From Catellatospora sp. TT07R-123 (GTDB lineage: Bacteria > Actinomycetota > Actinomycetes > Mycobacteriales > Micromonosporaceae), in contig NZ_BNEM01000001.1 of assembly GCF_018327705.1 (NCBI RefSeq), positions 4,278,001 through 4,342,000 of the forward strand: a DNA stretch of 64,000 bases, in the 5' to 3' direction. Numbering within the stretch: position 1 is the first letter of the stretch; every line of letters starts with the position of its first letter. The position numbers were made by a program, and so were the translations under genes. Shown here in pieces: positions 45,761 through 54,643 of the stretch. Below the pieces are notes generated by a model, which worked only from the letters and a program-made list of their open reading frames with translations, did not search any database and was not told the origin of the DNA.

Positions 45761-46680
45761 TTCGCGGCCTCTCCGATCTCGGAATACCCGGCCCCCGTGG
45801 CCGAGCCGGCGAGCACGCCCAGCAGCGGCTCCGCGTCGCGCGGGCGCAGCCGTCCGCCCGCGATGGCGCGGTCGGCGGTGCGGCGGGCCAGTGCGACGTA
45901 CGCGGGCAGCGAGTCGGGCGCCGTCTCGCGCATCACCTGTACGTGGCGCGCCACCGTGCCCGCGTCGCCGCGCGACACCGGGCCGGTCAGCGCCGCGTCG
46001 CCCATCCGCAGCGCGTTGTCCAGCGCGGCGGTCAGCAGCGGCCCGAGCACCTTGGCCGGGTCGAACACGCCCGCGTCCCGCAGCCGGTCGGCCGCCTCGT
46101 TCACGAGCGTCACCAGGTGGTTCGCCCCGTGCGCCAGGCCCGCGTGGTAGAGGGCGCGCTGCTGCTCGCCGATCCACTCGGGGGTGCCGCCGAGGTCGGC
46201 CACCAGATCGGCGGCCAGCTCGCGCAGGGTGGCGTCGGGGGCGGTCACGCCGTACGAGATGCCGCGCAGGCGGCGCAGGTCACCGGCGCCGCCGGTGAAC
46301 GTCATGGCCGGGTGCAGCGCCAGCGGCCGGGCGCCGACCGCGGCGGCCGGGGCCAGCACGGCCAGCCCGTGCGCGCCCGAGGTGTGCGCCACGATCTGGC
46401 CGGGGCGCAGCGCGCCGGTGGCGGCCAGCCCGGTCACCACGCCCGCGAGGGCGTCGTCCGGCACGGCCACGAGCAGCAGATCGGTGGCGGCGCGGGCCAC
46501 CTCGTCGGCGGGAAGATTGCGGGCACCGGGGAGCAGGGTGCCGATGCGGTGCTTGGCCGCGGCGGATACGCCGGAGGCGGCTACGACGTGGTGTCCGGCG
46601 GCCCGCAGGGCGGCCGCGAGGACCGCGCCGACCCGGCCGGCGCCGATCACGCCCACGGTGAGCTCACGCGTTGCGCTCAT
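45757..46680 (-). CDS. Rossmann/DUF2520 NAD(P)-binding protein of the pantothenate operon
   Basis: The 307-residue protein has an N-terminal NAD(P)-binding site [37 protein letters not shown], and [28 protein letters not shown]-terminal all-helical DUF2520 domain follows, resembling ketopantoate reductase and 6-phosphogluconate dehydrogenase-like enzymes. Its position ahead of panC, with overlapping stop and start, suggests a role in pantoate supply, possibly ketopantoate reduction. That activity is inferred and not proven. The ATG at 46680 is preferred to a longer frame start at 46770. Confidence 0.8.
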   Translation of the reverse strand: MSATRELTVGVIGAGRVGAVLAAALRAAGHHVVAASGVSAAAKHRIGTLLPGARNLPADEVARAATDLLLVAVPDDALAGVVTGLAATGALRPGQIVAHTSGAHGLAVLAPAAAVGARPLALHPAMTFTGGAGDLRRLRGISYGVTAPDATLRELAADLVADLGGTPEWIGEQQRALYHAGLAHGANHLVTLVNEAADRLRDAGVFDPAKVLGPLLTAALDNALRMGDAALTGPVSRGDAGTVARHVQVMRETAPDSLPAYVALARRTADRAIAGGRLRPRDAEPLLGVLAGSATGAGYSEIGEAAK

Positions 46681-46814
46681 GTTCGATCCAGTCCTCTGCG
46701 TCGGGGTACCGGTCGAGGCAAGTATGCGTCCGCGTCCCAGTTGCCCGACAGCAAGTGTGCGAAACCGCACTGACCCCCAGACTTAACAAACCGGGCGTAC
46801 GGCATGATCGGCTG

Positions 46815-47759
46815 ATGCGGTGGCGCGACGCGATGGCGCAGGCCCTGTACGGGCCGGACGGCTTCTTCGTACGCGAGCGGCCGGCCGACCACTTCCGCAC
46901 CAGCGCCCACGCCTCCCCGCTGTTCGCGGGCGCGCTGGCCCGGCTGGTCTGCCAGGTCGACGCGGCGCTGGGCGAACCCGCCGCCCTGGACCTCGTCGAC
47001 GTCGGCGCGGGCCGGGGCGAACTGCTGGAAGCACTGCTGGCGGCGCTGCCCGCGCCCGTCCGCGCCCGGGTCCGGCCGGTGGGCGTGGAGGCCGCGGCAC
47101 GGACGGGCGCCGGGATCTCCTGGCGTACCGACATCCCGCGCGGCCTGACCGGCGTCCTGCTCGCCACCGAGTGGCTGGACAACGTCCCCCTCGACCTCGC
47201 CCGCGACGGCCGCTACCTCGACCCCGGGCTGGAACCCGGCGACCCGCTGTCGCCCGCCGACGCCGCCTGGGCCGCCCGCTGGTGGCCCGCCGGGCCCGAC
47301 GACGTCGTCGAGATCGGCCGCGCCCGCGACGAGGCCTGGGCCGACGCCGTCGCCGCCGTGTCGGCCGGGCTCGCGCTCACCGTCGACTACGGACACCTGC
47401 GCGGCGACCGGCCGTCCCTGCCGACCGCGACCGGCTTCCGCCACGGCCGCGAGGTCCTGCCCGCCTTCGACGGCAGCACCGACATAACCTGCCACGTCGC
47501 CGTCGACTCCGCCGCCGACGCCGCCGGGCCGCACGTCCTGCTGCGCCAGCGCGACGCCCTGCACCGCCTCGGCGTCGACGGCCGCCGCCCGCCCCTGTCC
47601 CTGGCGGCCACCGACCCCACCGCGTACGTCCGCGCCCTGGCCACCGCCGGCGAGTCCGCCGAGCTGACCACCCCCACCGGCCTAGGCGCCCACTGGTGGC
47701 TAGCCCATCCCGTCAACCTCGACCCCGGCGGGTTGCCCTTCCTCACCGACCTGCGGTAA
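46815..47759 (+). CDS. MidA/NDUFAF7-type SAM-dependent methyltransferase
   Basis: The 314-residue protein resembles the MidA/NDUFAF7 (DUF185) methyltransferases: DGFFVRERPADHFRTSAHAS near the N-terminus, the SAM loop LDLVDVGAGRGELLEALL, LLATEWLDNVPLDL and LTVDYGHLRGDRP. In mitochondria NDUFAF7 methylates an arginine of the complex I subunit NDUFS2. The next gene on this strand is a NuoD (NDUFS2) homologue, which strengthens the assignment. The start is probably the ATG at 46815. The palindromic repeat copy 2 follows its stop. Confidence 0.8.
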   Translation: MRWRDAMAQALYGPDGFFVRERPADHFRTSAHASPLFAGALARLVCQVDAALGEPAALDLVDVGAGRGELLEALLAALPAPVRARVRPVGVEAAARTGAGISWRTDIPRGLTGVLLATEWLDNVPLDLARDGRYLDPGLEPGDPLSPADAAWAARWWPAGPDDVVEIGRARDEAWADAVAAVSAGLALTVDYGHLRGDRPSLPTATGFRHGREVLPAFDGSTDITCHVAVDSAADAAGPHVLLRQRDALHRLGVDGRRPPLSLAATDPTAYVRALATAGESAELTTPTGLGAHWWLAHPVNLDPGGLPFLTDLR

Positions 47760-47776
47760 AGACGTCCAAGATCAGT

Positions 47777-47837
47777 CAAGTTGCCGGGCAATCGGGCGTA
47801 TCTTGCGCCCGCATACGCCCGATTGCCCGGCAACTTG
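47777..47837. repeat. Long palindromic intergenic repeat, copy 2
   Basis: A perfect 25-bp inverted repeat pairs 47777-47801 with 47813-47837 around an 11-nt loop. Each arm contains AAGTTGCCGGGCAATCGGGC, as in copy 1 at 23232-23292. It sits between the methyltransferase stop and the NuoD gene and may end or process the first transcript. Confidence 0.88.
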
Positions 47838-47950
47838 GCGCGAAGGGCGGGGCGCGGGGCGGAGCTGGCCGACGGGGCCGTCTTCTGCGCCGTAGGCGAT
47901 TTGAAGCTGCCCTTCCTTAACGGGGTGGGGAGGCCTGGAGCTGGCTTACG

Positions 47951-49117
47951 ATGGCGGCCATGGCGGATGCGGGCGGCACTCGGGAACTGACGGTCGGTGC
48001 GGGCGCGGGAGCGCAGCAGCTCGGCACCGACATGGTCCTCAACATCGGGCCGCAGCACCCCTCCACGCACGGCGTGCTGCGGCTCAAGCTGGTGCTCGAC
48101 GGCGAGAAGGTGCTGTCGGCCGAGCCGGTGGTCGGATACATGCACCGGGGCGCGGAGAAGCTGTTCGAGGTGCGCGACTACCGGCAGATCCTGGTGCTGG
48201 CCAACCGGCACGACTGGCTGAGCGCGTTCAGCAACGAGCTGGGCGCGGCGATGGCGGTCGAGCGCCTGATGGGCCTGGAGGTGCCCGAGCGGGCGGTCTG
48301 GCTGCGCACCGCGATGGCCGAGCTGAACCGGGTGCTCAACCACCTGATGTTCCTCGGGTCGTACCCGCTGGAGATCGGGGCGATCACGCCGATGTTCTTC
48401 GCGTTCCGCGAGCGCGAGGTGCTCCAGGCCGTGATGGAGGAGGCCACGGGCGGGCGCATGCACTACATGTTCAACCGCGTCGGCGGCCTCAAGGAGGAGG
48501 TCCCGGCGGGCTGGACCCGGCGCGCCCGGGAGGCCGTCGACCTCGTCGAGTCGCGCATGCCCGCGCTCGACGACCTGATCCGGCGCAACGACATCTTCCT
48601 GGCCCGCACGGTCGGGGTCGGCGTGCTGAGCGCCGCCGCCGCCGCCGCGTACGGCGCCTCCGGGCCCGTCGCGCGGGCCAGCGGGCTCGACTTCGACCTG
48701 CGCCGCGACGAGCCGTACCTGGCGTACGGCGAGCTGGACGTGCCGGTGGTGACCCGTACGACCGGGGACTGCCACGCGCGCTTCGAGGTGCTGCTGGACC
48801 AGGTGTACGCGTCACTGGGGCTCGTCCGCGCCTGCCTGGACCGGGTCGACCGGATCAGCGGGCCGGTGAACGTACGCCTGCCGAAGGTGGTCAAGGCGCC
48901 CGAGGGCCACACCTACGCGTGGACCGAGAACCCGCTCGGCGTGAACGGCTACTACCTGGTGTCGCGGGGCGACAAGACGCCGTGGCGGATGAAGCTGCGC
49001 ACCGCTTCGTACGCCAACGTCCAGGCGCTGTCCACCCTGCTGCCCGGCACCCTCGTCCCCGACCTCATCGCCATCCTCGGCTCGATGTTCTTCGTCGTCG
49101 GCGACATCGACAAATGA
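47951..49117 (+). CDS. nuoD: NADH-quinone oxidoreductase subunit D homologue (stand-alone)
   Basis: The 388-residue protein is a complex I 49-kDa subunit homologue: [59 protein letters not shown] and a C-terminal [25 protein letters not shown], of which the final segment is the quinone/iron-sulfur region. No other nuo gene is adjacent, so it is either a second copy outside the main nuo operon or an alternative complex subunit. Two ATGs (47951, 47960) are possible. The stop lies in a 17-bp hairpin shared with the convergent gene. Confidence 0.88.
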   Translation: MAAMADAGGTRELTVGAGAGAQQLGTDMVLNIGPQHPSTHGVLRLKLVLDGEKVLSAEPVVGYMHRGAEKLFEVRDYRQILVLANRHDWLSAFSNELGAAMAVERLMGLEVPERAVWLRTAMAELNRVLNHLMFLGSYPLEIGAITPMFFAFREREVLQAVMEEATGGRMHYMFNRVGGLKEEVPAGWTRRAREAVDLVESRMPALDDLIRRNDIFLARTVGVGVLSAAAAAAYGASGPVARASGLDFDLRRDEPYLAYGELDVPVVTRTTGDCHARFEVLLDQVYASLGLVRACLDRVDRISGPVNVRLPKVVKAPEGHTYAWTENPLGVNGYYLVSRGDKTPWRMKLRTASYANVQALSTLLPGTLVPDLIAILGSMFFVVGDIDK

Positions 49118-49152
49118 GAACGGCGCCCGCGGTCGGCGGGCGCCGTTCTCAT
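49114..49152. terminator. Bidirectional terminator hairpin
   Basis: A perfect 17-bp stem (49114-49130 with 49136-49152) around GGTCG includes the nuoD stop codon and separates it from the convergent gene at 49167. Confidence 0.87.
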
Positions 49153-49166
49153 CTATCGATGATCTC

Positions 49167-50399
49167 TCAGCGGTAGCGGTCTCGATCCCGGTCGCGGTCC
49201 CGGTCGCGTTCGCGTTCGGGGCGGGACTCGTAGTCGGACCAGCGCTCCTCGCGGTCGGAGGCGGACGACAGGGCGCGCGGGTTGTCGCCGCGGCGCTCCT
49301 GGTCGCGCCTGGAGAAGCCGCTGCTCGGCTCGTCGGACTGGTCGTCGTCGAAGAAGCTGCTGGGCTTGTCGGCCTCGCGGCGGACGGCGGCCCAGCGGTC
49401 CTCGATGCGCAGCTCGGTGCCGCCGGAGCCGTCGCTGCGCAGGTCGGCGCGACGCTCGCCCATGCGCAGCTCGCGGCCGCGGTCGTCGCTGCGGATGCTG
49501 GCCCAGCGGTCCCCGGCGCTGAGGTCGGGGCGGCGGTCGTCCTCTTCGTCGGCGTAGCGGCGGCCGCGGCGGTCGTCGTCGCGGTCCTCACGGCCGCTGC
49601 GGCGCTCGGCCGCGGCGGGCTCGGCCGCGTCGCGGCGCCGGTCGAGCTGCTCGCGCAGGCGCTGCTCGGTCCAGGACTCCTCGCGATCGCGCTCGCGGTG
49701 CCGCTCGGAGCGCGGCCGCTGCACCTCGATGCGGGGCGCCGCGTAGTCGCCGTCGCCGCGGCTGCGGTCGCGATCGCGGTCTCGGTCGTAGCCGCCGTAT
49801 ACGGTGCCGCGCTGGGCGTCCTCGGCGTGCGGGTCGACGATGGTCTGGCGGGTGGTCACCTGGACGGTCTCGGTGTGCCGGACGACGCCGCCGGGCGCCA
49901 TGCCCTGCCGGCCCCCGCCGGGGCCCGGCTGGTGCGGCGCGGGAGCGGCGTTGGGGCGGGCGGCGGCCGGGGCGGGGGCACCGGCGCGGGCCAGGTCGGC
50001 GCGCATCGCCTCCATCTGCGCCCGGGTGGCGTCGAGCTCGTGCCGGGTGGCTTCCAGCTGGTCCACCAGGTACTGGAACTTCTCGCCGAACGCCCGGTGG
50101 GTCGCGTGGGCGGCGGTGGCGATGTCGTCGCGCACGTCGGCGCGCAGAGTGTCCACCTCGTCCATCATCATGTCTTCAAGCTCTATGCGTACCGTTTCGG
50201 TATCGCGACGCAGAGTGATGGACAGGCCAATCAAGATCACCGATAGGATGATGATCCCGATGGCGGCGCGCAGCGCCATGCTTCCATCGGCTGCGAACAG
50301 GAACAACGCTGCGATCGGGGCCAGACCGACGCCGGCCCAGAAGAGCACTGGCAGCAGTCGTCCGCTCCGCTGATCATCTCGCGTTTCGGAATCCGGCAT
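49167..50399 (-). CDS. Membrane coiled-coil protein with Arg/Asp-rich tail
   Basis: The 410-residue protein has two membrane helices near the N-terminus (about 18-62). A coiled-coil segment follows (about 68-150, with EKFQYLVDQLEATRHELDA), then a Pro/Ala/Gly hinge, and from about residue 200 a very hydrophilic tail. The tail is rich in Arg and Asp and ends in a run of RD repeats. The tail is low complexity and probably disordered. I do not recognise a family. The ATG at 50399 is chosen because upstream codons lose coding bias. Confidence 0.6.
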   Translation of the reverse strand: MPDSETRDDQRSGRLLPVLFWAGVGLAPIAALFLFAADGSMALRAAIGIIILSVILIGLSITLRRDTETVRIELEDMMMDEVDTLRADVRDDIATAAHATHRAFGEKFQYLVDQLEATRHELDATRAQMEAMRADLARAGAPAPAAARPNAAPAPHQPGPGGGRQGMAPGGVVRHTETVQVTTRQTIVDPHAEDAQRGTVYGGYDRDRDRDRSRGDGDYAAPRIEVQRPRSERHRERDREESWTEQRLREQLDRRRDAAEPAAAERRSGREDRDDDRRGRRYADEEDDRRPDLSAGDRWASIRSDDRGRELRMGERRADLRSDGSGGTELRIEDRWAAVRREADKPSSFFDDDQSDEPSSGFSRRDQERRGDNPRALSSASDREERWSDYESRPERERDRDRDRDRDRYR

Positions 50400-50633
50400 G
50401 GTGCTAGAGGCTACCGACAGTTGCCGCCCAGGGGAATGCTCCACGGCCGGTGAATGCGAGAGCCTTTTGCCGGAGGACCTGCGCCGCCCGGTCCGGAACA
50501 GCCCCTGGAACCAGGAGAACGACGCCCGTCGCGCCGGTAACCGCCGCACATTCGTCACATCGTCTTAACGATCGGTGACGTGCCGGGAACGGGTTGCCGC
50601 GGCCGTGCGCGGCAACCCCCCGAAAGTGTGAGC

Positions 50634-51932
50634 TCAGCGCAGCGACGACCAGCGGTCGTCGTCGCCCCACTGGTCGGTACGCGGCGGCGCCGGCTGCGCG
50701 GGCAGGTTCGCCCAGGTGTCGCCGCTGCCGGTGGACCACGACGCGGTCCCGGGCACACCCACGTCGGACCAGTCGTCGGGGTCGTCGGCGGGCAGCGGGC
50801 GCCCGAACGTCTCGACCAGGCGGGTGACCACCAGGCCGACCGCGAGCGCCCCGGCGGCCAGCGCGAACTGCGACATCTTCCAGTCGGCGGCGATCGAATA
50901 CCACATCACCAGTCCGAGCAGGATCGTGGCGAGCACGGTGCCGAAGACGCCGCCGCGGCGGCCGTACGCGCTGACGCCGCCGATCAGCGCCGCCCCGACC
51001 GCCAGCCCGGTCAGTTCGAACCCGAGAGTGGGCAGGACGACCTGCTGCTGGGCGCCGTACAGCGCCGCGAGCAGCACACCGGCGATCGCGGCCAGCACGG
51101 TCGAGCCGACGATGCCCAGCGCCGCGATCGTCGCGGCGAGGGCGCCTCGGCGCTCGGCCGGGTCGCCGACGGGCCGGAAGCGGCCGATCCCGCGCCGGAT
51201 CGAGCGGATCGCGCCGAGCAGGCCGCCGACCAGGCTCAGCGCGGCGAAGGCGCCGAGCAGGTAGTACGCGTGGGGCACCGGGTTGTACTCGCCCGCGACG
51301 GTCAGCGCGGTGGTGGGCTGCTTCTGGATCCAGACCACGGCCAGCAGCGCCCCGGCGAGGCTGCCCGCCCAGCCGGGCACCTGGAAGCCGACCACCAGGA
51401 TCGCGATCGCCACGCCGAGCGCGGCCGCGAGCGCGACCGCCACCCCGGCGGTGGGGACGATCCCGTCGTTGCCGTGCTGGGCGTAGAAGACCGCCGCACC
51501 GGCGGCGACCGGGCCGAGCGCGAGGTTGACGGCGCCGACCCGCAGCGTCATGGACGCGCCGAGGGCGAGCATGCCCAGCACCGAGACGAAGACCAGCAGC
51601 TCCTTGAACGAGGTGCCGTGCAGGCGGTCCTCATAGCCGCGGAACAGCAGGTATCCGATGGTCACGATGCCGAGCGCGAGCACGCCCTCCCACGCGAAGT
51701 GGACGCCGAGCCGGTCCCGGCCGACCGCGCCGTGCGCCGGGTCGTCGAAGACGTCGTCGAGGTTGCCGCCCGCGGCGGGACGGCCGCGGTGGAACCCGGC
51801 CTCCCGGCTCGGCACGGCCGCATGCTGCCCGGTGCTGCCGCCCTCGCGGAAGTCCGGCTCCTCCCGGAACCCGGGCTCGTCGCGAAAACGCCGCTGCCCG
51901 GTCGTTTCGGTCGCGTCATTGTCGTAGGCCAT
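50634..51932 (-). CDS. RbsC-type ABC transporter permease-like protein, orphan
   Basis: The 432-residue integral membrane protein has about nine or ten helices and resembles the sugar/branched-chain amino acid permease family BPD_transp_2, for example LGASMTLRVGAVNLALGPVAAGAAV near the middle. A hydrophilic N-terminus (1-75) and a C-terminal Asp/Pro/Trp-rich tail extend past the family core. No ATPase or substrate-binding gene is adjacent, so transport is uncertain. The ATG at 51932 follows GGAGG. Function is unknown. Confidence 0.65.
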   Translation of the reverse strand: MAYDNDATETTGQRRFRDEPGFREEPDFREGGSTGQHAAVPSREAGFHRGRPAAGGNLDDVFDDPAHGAVGRDRLGVHFAWEGVLALGIVTIGYLLFRGYEDRLHGTSFKELLVFVSVLGMLALGASMTLRVGAVNLALGPVAAGAAVFYAQHGNDGIVPTAGVAVALAAALGVAIAILVVGFQVPGWAGSLAGALLAVVWIQKQPTTALTVAGEYNPVPHAYYLLGAFAALSLVGGLLGAIRSIRRGIGRFRPVGDPAERRGALAATIAALGIVGSTVLAAIAGVLLAALYGAQQQVVLPTLGFELTGLAVGAALIGGVSAYGRRGGVFGTVLATILLGLVMWYSIAADWKMSQFALAAGALAVGLVVTRLVETFGRPLPADDPDDWSDVGVPGTASWSTGSGDTWANLPAQPAPPRTDQWGDDDRWSSLR

Positions 51933-52093
51933 GACTCGCGCCTCCCGAGTCGGCTCCCCACCGGTCGCGGGGTACGACCGGGTTACCCGACGCACCGTAC
52001 CGGCTGAAACGTGAATGCGACAGAGTCTTGCCCGAGTGTTCGGACGGCGTCCGACCGGCCCCTTCCGGAGGGTCGGGCCGCCGTTGCGCAGCG

Positions 52094-52588
52094 TCAGGGT
52101 TGCTCGGACTTGTCCTCGTCCGGCCGCTTGGGCACGCGGCAGGCCCGTTCGAGCCACAGAGCGGCCGCCACCAGCGCCGCCGAGCAGGCCGCCAGCACGA
52201 TCGAGGGCGGCACGTCGCGCTGGACGGCGGCGAGCTGCCGGTCGTCGACGAGCAGCCACACCGCGATGCCCGACGAGAAGCCGAGGAAGATCGAACCGGC
52301 CAGTGAGGACGCCTTGGCCAGCACGACGTACCGGGCGACGGCGAGCGGCTCGACCGGCAGACGGCCGGGGCGGCGCTCGATCCGGGCGCGGGTCTGCTGG
52401 GCCAGGGTGAACTCGACGATCGCCAGCGCGAGCAGCGTGAACGCGGGCAGCCACGGCACCGGCGGCATCTTGATGTACCAGTTGCTGATGACCAGCCAGG
52501 CCACCGCCGCCGACGCGAGCGCCGCGACGACCAGGGTGGACGCACTGGTGGGTTGCAGCCGAGGCTCCTGCGCGGGTTGCCGGCTCAT
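52094..52588 (-). CDS. DUF3180 membrane protein
   Basis: The 164-residue protein has four membrane helices (about 18-38, 44-62, 88-108 and 122-145) and matches the actinobacterial DUF3180 family, whose function is unknown and whose genes usually lie next to folK. The ATG at 52588 overlaps the end of a GAGCGAG-type repeat mini-frame (ATGA). The neighbouring gene folK ends 84 bp upstream and probably shares the transcript. Confidence 0.8.
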   Translation of the reverse strand: MSRQPAQEPRLQPTSASTLVVAALASAAVAWLVISNWYIKMPPVPWLPAFTLLALAIVEFTLAQQTRARIERRPGRLPVEPLAVARYVVLAKASSLAGSIFLGFSSGIAVWLLVDDRQLAAVQRDVPPSIVLAACSAALVAAALWLERACRVPKRPDEDKSEQP

Positions 52589-52614
52589 GCCGCCGCCTCG
52601 CTCCGCACGCTCAT
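52585..52614 (-). repeat. GAGCGAG-type repeat at the DUF3180 start
   Basis: ATGAGCGTGCGGAGCGAGGC begins at 52614 and reads as MSVRSEAAA then a stop that overlaps the DUF3180 ATG. It is related to the repeat at 32246-32329, whose end also contains CGGAGCG-GGCGGCATGA directly before a gene start. Confidence 0.5.
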
Positions 52615-52671
52615 GCGGCGTTCCCCTTCCGGTCGCGACACACACCCGTGACAAGAATGCGGCCGATCGGA

Positions 52672-53202
52672 TTACGACTCTACTTCGAGCCGGACCTCGG
52701 GTAGAGCGGTCATCGCGGCCACCTCCGCCGCCATCGGATCGGCCAGCACGAGGTCGTTGACCCAGCCGTGCCCCGGGAGCTGGGCGTACGGCTGGACCTC
52801 CAGCCACGGGCGCAGGACGAAGGCCCGCTGGTGCGCGTGCGGGTGCGGCAGGGTCAGCTCCGGCGTCGTACGCAGGACCGGGGTGCCCTCGCCGGTCCAG
52901 GCCGCGACGAGGTCCACGTCCAGGGTGCGCGGGCTGTAGCGGCGGGCCTGGTGGCGGACCCGGCCCGCCTCGTGCTCGATGCGCTGCGCGTGCAGCAGCC
53001 ACTCCTCGACCGAGTGCTCCCCGGTCATCAGCACCACGGCGTTGTAGTACGCCGGCTGCTCGGTGTCGCCCCACGGCGGGGTCTCGTACACCCCGCTCAC
53101 CGCCGCCACCTCGCCGAGTTCGGCCAGGCGCCGGACGGCGAAGCGCAGGTGGTCGGCGCGGTCGCCGAGGTTGCTGCCGATCGAGAAGACCACGGAAGTC
53201 AC
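52672..53202 (-). CDS. folK: HPPK, 6-hydroxymethyl-7,8-dihydropterin pyrophosphokinase
   Basis: The 176-residue enzyme activates the dihydropterin with ATP for folate synthesis. It shows FSIGSNLGDRADHLR, VYETPPWGDTEQPAYYNAVV, the catalytic YSPRTLDVDLVA and LPHPHAHQRAFVLRPW. The GTG at 53202 gives the usual N-terminus. It faces away from folP, with 18 bp between the two starts, so the promoters must overlap. Confidence 0.95.
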   Translation of the reverse strand: MTSVVFSIGSNLGDRADHLRFAVRRLAELGEVAAVSGVYETPPWGDTEQPAYYNAVVLMTGEHSVEEWLLHAQRIEHEAGRVRHQARRYSPRTLDVDLVAAWTGEGTPVLRTTPELTLPHPHAHQRAFVLRPWLEVQPYAQLPGHGWVNDLVLADPMAAEVAAMTALPEVRLEVES

Positions 53203-53220
53203 GCCCGATATTCTCGCAGC
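53203..53220. promoter_or_regulatory. 18-bp bidirectional folK/folP promoter core
   Basis: Only 18 bp separate the folK and folP start codons. The plus strand contains TATTCT at 53209-53214, 6 bp before the folP GTG at 53221. The minus strand has AGAATATC over the same bases before the folK start. Both genes are therefore probably leaderless, with overlapping -10 elements in a near-palindrome (GATATTC). No Shine-Dalgarno fits in the gap. Confidence 0.5.
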
Positions 53221-54051
53221 GTGGTGCTCGACCTGATGCGCGCGACGCCGCCGGTGGTGATGGGCGTTCTCAACGTGACCCCGGATTCGTTCTCCGACGG
53301 CGGCCTCTACACGGACCTCGACAGCGCGGTGCGCCACGGGGTCCAGCTGCGCGACCAGGGCGCGCACCTGGTGGACGTGGGCGGTGAGTCGACCCGGCCG
53401 GGCGCGCTGCGCGTGGACGCGGCGACCGAGGCCGCCCGCGTGGTGCCGGTCATCCGGGCGCTCGCGCGGGCGGGGGTGGCGACCAGCGTGGACACCACCC
53501 GCGCCGCCGTCGCGGCCGCCGCCCTGGAGGCCGGGGCGGTGCTGGTCAACGACGTCTCCGGCGGGCTGGCCGACCCCGGCATCCGGCGGGTGGTGGCCGA
53601 GGCGGGCTGCCCCTACGTGATCATGCATTGGCGCGGGCACTCGGACCGGATGCAGGACCTCGCGACCTATCACGACGTGGTGGGCCAGGTGCGGGCCGAG
53701 CTGTCCGAGCGCGTCGACGAGGCGCTGGCCGCCGGGGTGCGCCCCGACCAGCTGATCCTCGACCCGGGTCTGGGCTTCGCCAAGACGGCCGAGCACAACT
53801 GGGCCCTGTCGCGGCGGCTGGACGAGCTGGTCGGGCTCGGTTTCCCCGTGCTGTTCGCGGCCAGCCGCAAGTCGTACCTGGGGCTGCTGCTGGACGGGCG
53901 GCCCGCCGCCGACCGCGACGCGGCCACCACCGCGACGAGCCTGCTCGCGGTGGCCGCGGGCGCCTGGGGGGTACGGGTGCACGACGTGCTCGGCACGGCC
54001 GACGCGATCGCGGTGTGGCGGGCCACGGGCAGTCCCCGCCTACGCTGGTGA
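53221..54051 (+). CDS. folP: Dihydropteroate synthase
   Basis: The 276-residue enzyme joins the activated pterin to p-aminobenzoate, the step blocked by sulfonamides. It shows MGVLNVTPDSFSDGG near residues 14-28, VDVGGESTRPGA, SVDTTRAAV, LVNDVSGG, LDPGLGFAKTAEHN and AASRKSYLG. Possible starts are GTG 53221, GTG 53224 and ATG 53236; the first suits a leaderless transcript. The stop overlaps a possible GTG start of folB. Confidence 0.95.
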   Translation: MVLDLMRATPPVVMGVLNVTPDSFSDGGLYTDLDSAVRHGVQLRDQGAHLVDVGGESTRPGALRVDAATEAARVVPVIRALARAGVATSVDTTRAAVAAAALEAGAVLVNDVSGGLADPGIRRVVAEAGCPYVIMHWRGHSDRMQDLATYHDVVGQVRAELSERVDEALAAGVRPDQLILDPGLGFAKTAEHNWALSRRLDELVGLGFPVLFAASRKSYLGLLLDGRPAADRDAATTATSLLAVAAGAWGVRVHDVLGTADAIAVWRATGSPRLRW

Positions 54052-54053
54052 CC

Positions 54054-54410
54054 ATGGGTCTGATCCGGTTGACCGGCCTGCGGGTACGCGGCCACCACGG
54101 CGTCTTCGACTTCGAGCGGCGCGACGGGCAGGACTTCGTCGTGGACGTGGAGCTGGAGCTGGACCTGGCTCCGGCCGCCGCCAGCGACGACGTCGCCGAC
54201 ACCGTCCACTACGGCGAGCTGGCCTCACGTCTGGCCGTGATCGTGGCGGGCCCCGCGGTGAACCTGCTGGAGACGCTGGCCGACCGCCTGGTCGCGGCCT
54301 GCATGGAGGACGACCGGGTGGCGCGGGCGACGGTCACCGTCCACAAGCCACAGGCGCCGATCCCGCTGTCCTTCGGTGACGTGAGCGTCACGGCCACCGG
54401 GCGCAGGTGA
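54054..54410 (+). CDS. folB: Dihydroneopterin aldolase
   Basis: The roughly 118-residue enzyme cleaves dihydroneopterin to the 6-hydroxymethyl pterin in folate synthesis. It shows IRLTGLRVRGHHGVFDFERRDGQDFVVD, the DTVHYGELASRL active-site block and LLETLADRLVAAC. An in-frame GTG at 54048 overlaps the folP stop and is a possible earlier start. The order folP-folB is usual, but folK here points the other way. Confidence 0.93.
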   Translation: MGLIRLTGLRVRGHHGVFDFERRDGQDFVVDVELELDLAPAAASDDVADTVHYGELASRLAVIVAGPAVNLLETLADRLVAACMEDDRVARATVTVHKPQAPIPLSFGDVSVTATGRR

Positions 54411-54643
54411 CGCGCGGACATCTGACACCTGCCGCATGCTGCGCGGCTTGTCGGGCCGCAGGGGGCACCGTACTCTCTGCTATGGATCCGACACCGGACC
54501 AAGACATGGAAATATCCCGGCGCTAACCACTGACAGTACTCGACACGAAGCAGGGTGTTACTCGGCGCATCCCACCGATGAGCACCCCCATCGGTAAGGC
54601 TTAAGCGATTATGCAGCGCCGGGTCGCGGCGGGGAGGTAACAA
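54411..54643. promoter_or_regulatory. 233-bp leader/promoter of the secretion-like cluster
   Basis: This gap is less GC-rich than the flanking genes. It contains a short frame of 14 codons (54482-54526, MDPTPDQDMEISRR) just after a possible -10 TACTCT, and a small inverted repeat CCGATG/CATCGG near 54575-54595. It ends with GGGGAGGT before the ATG at 54644. No known riboswitch is recognised. Confidence 0.4.

Noticed and set aside
49170-49230. Tandem repeat CGGTCGCG-like array
   Set aside because: It encodes the Arg-Asp repeat tail of the protein at 49167-50399 and is not an independent element.
54540-54640. Riboswitch before the secretion cluster
   Set aside because: Only one small inverted repeat is seen; no known cobalamin, c-di-AMP or c-di-GMP motif could be recognised.
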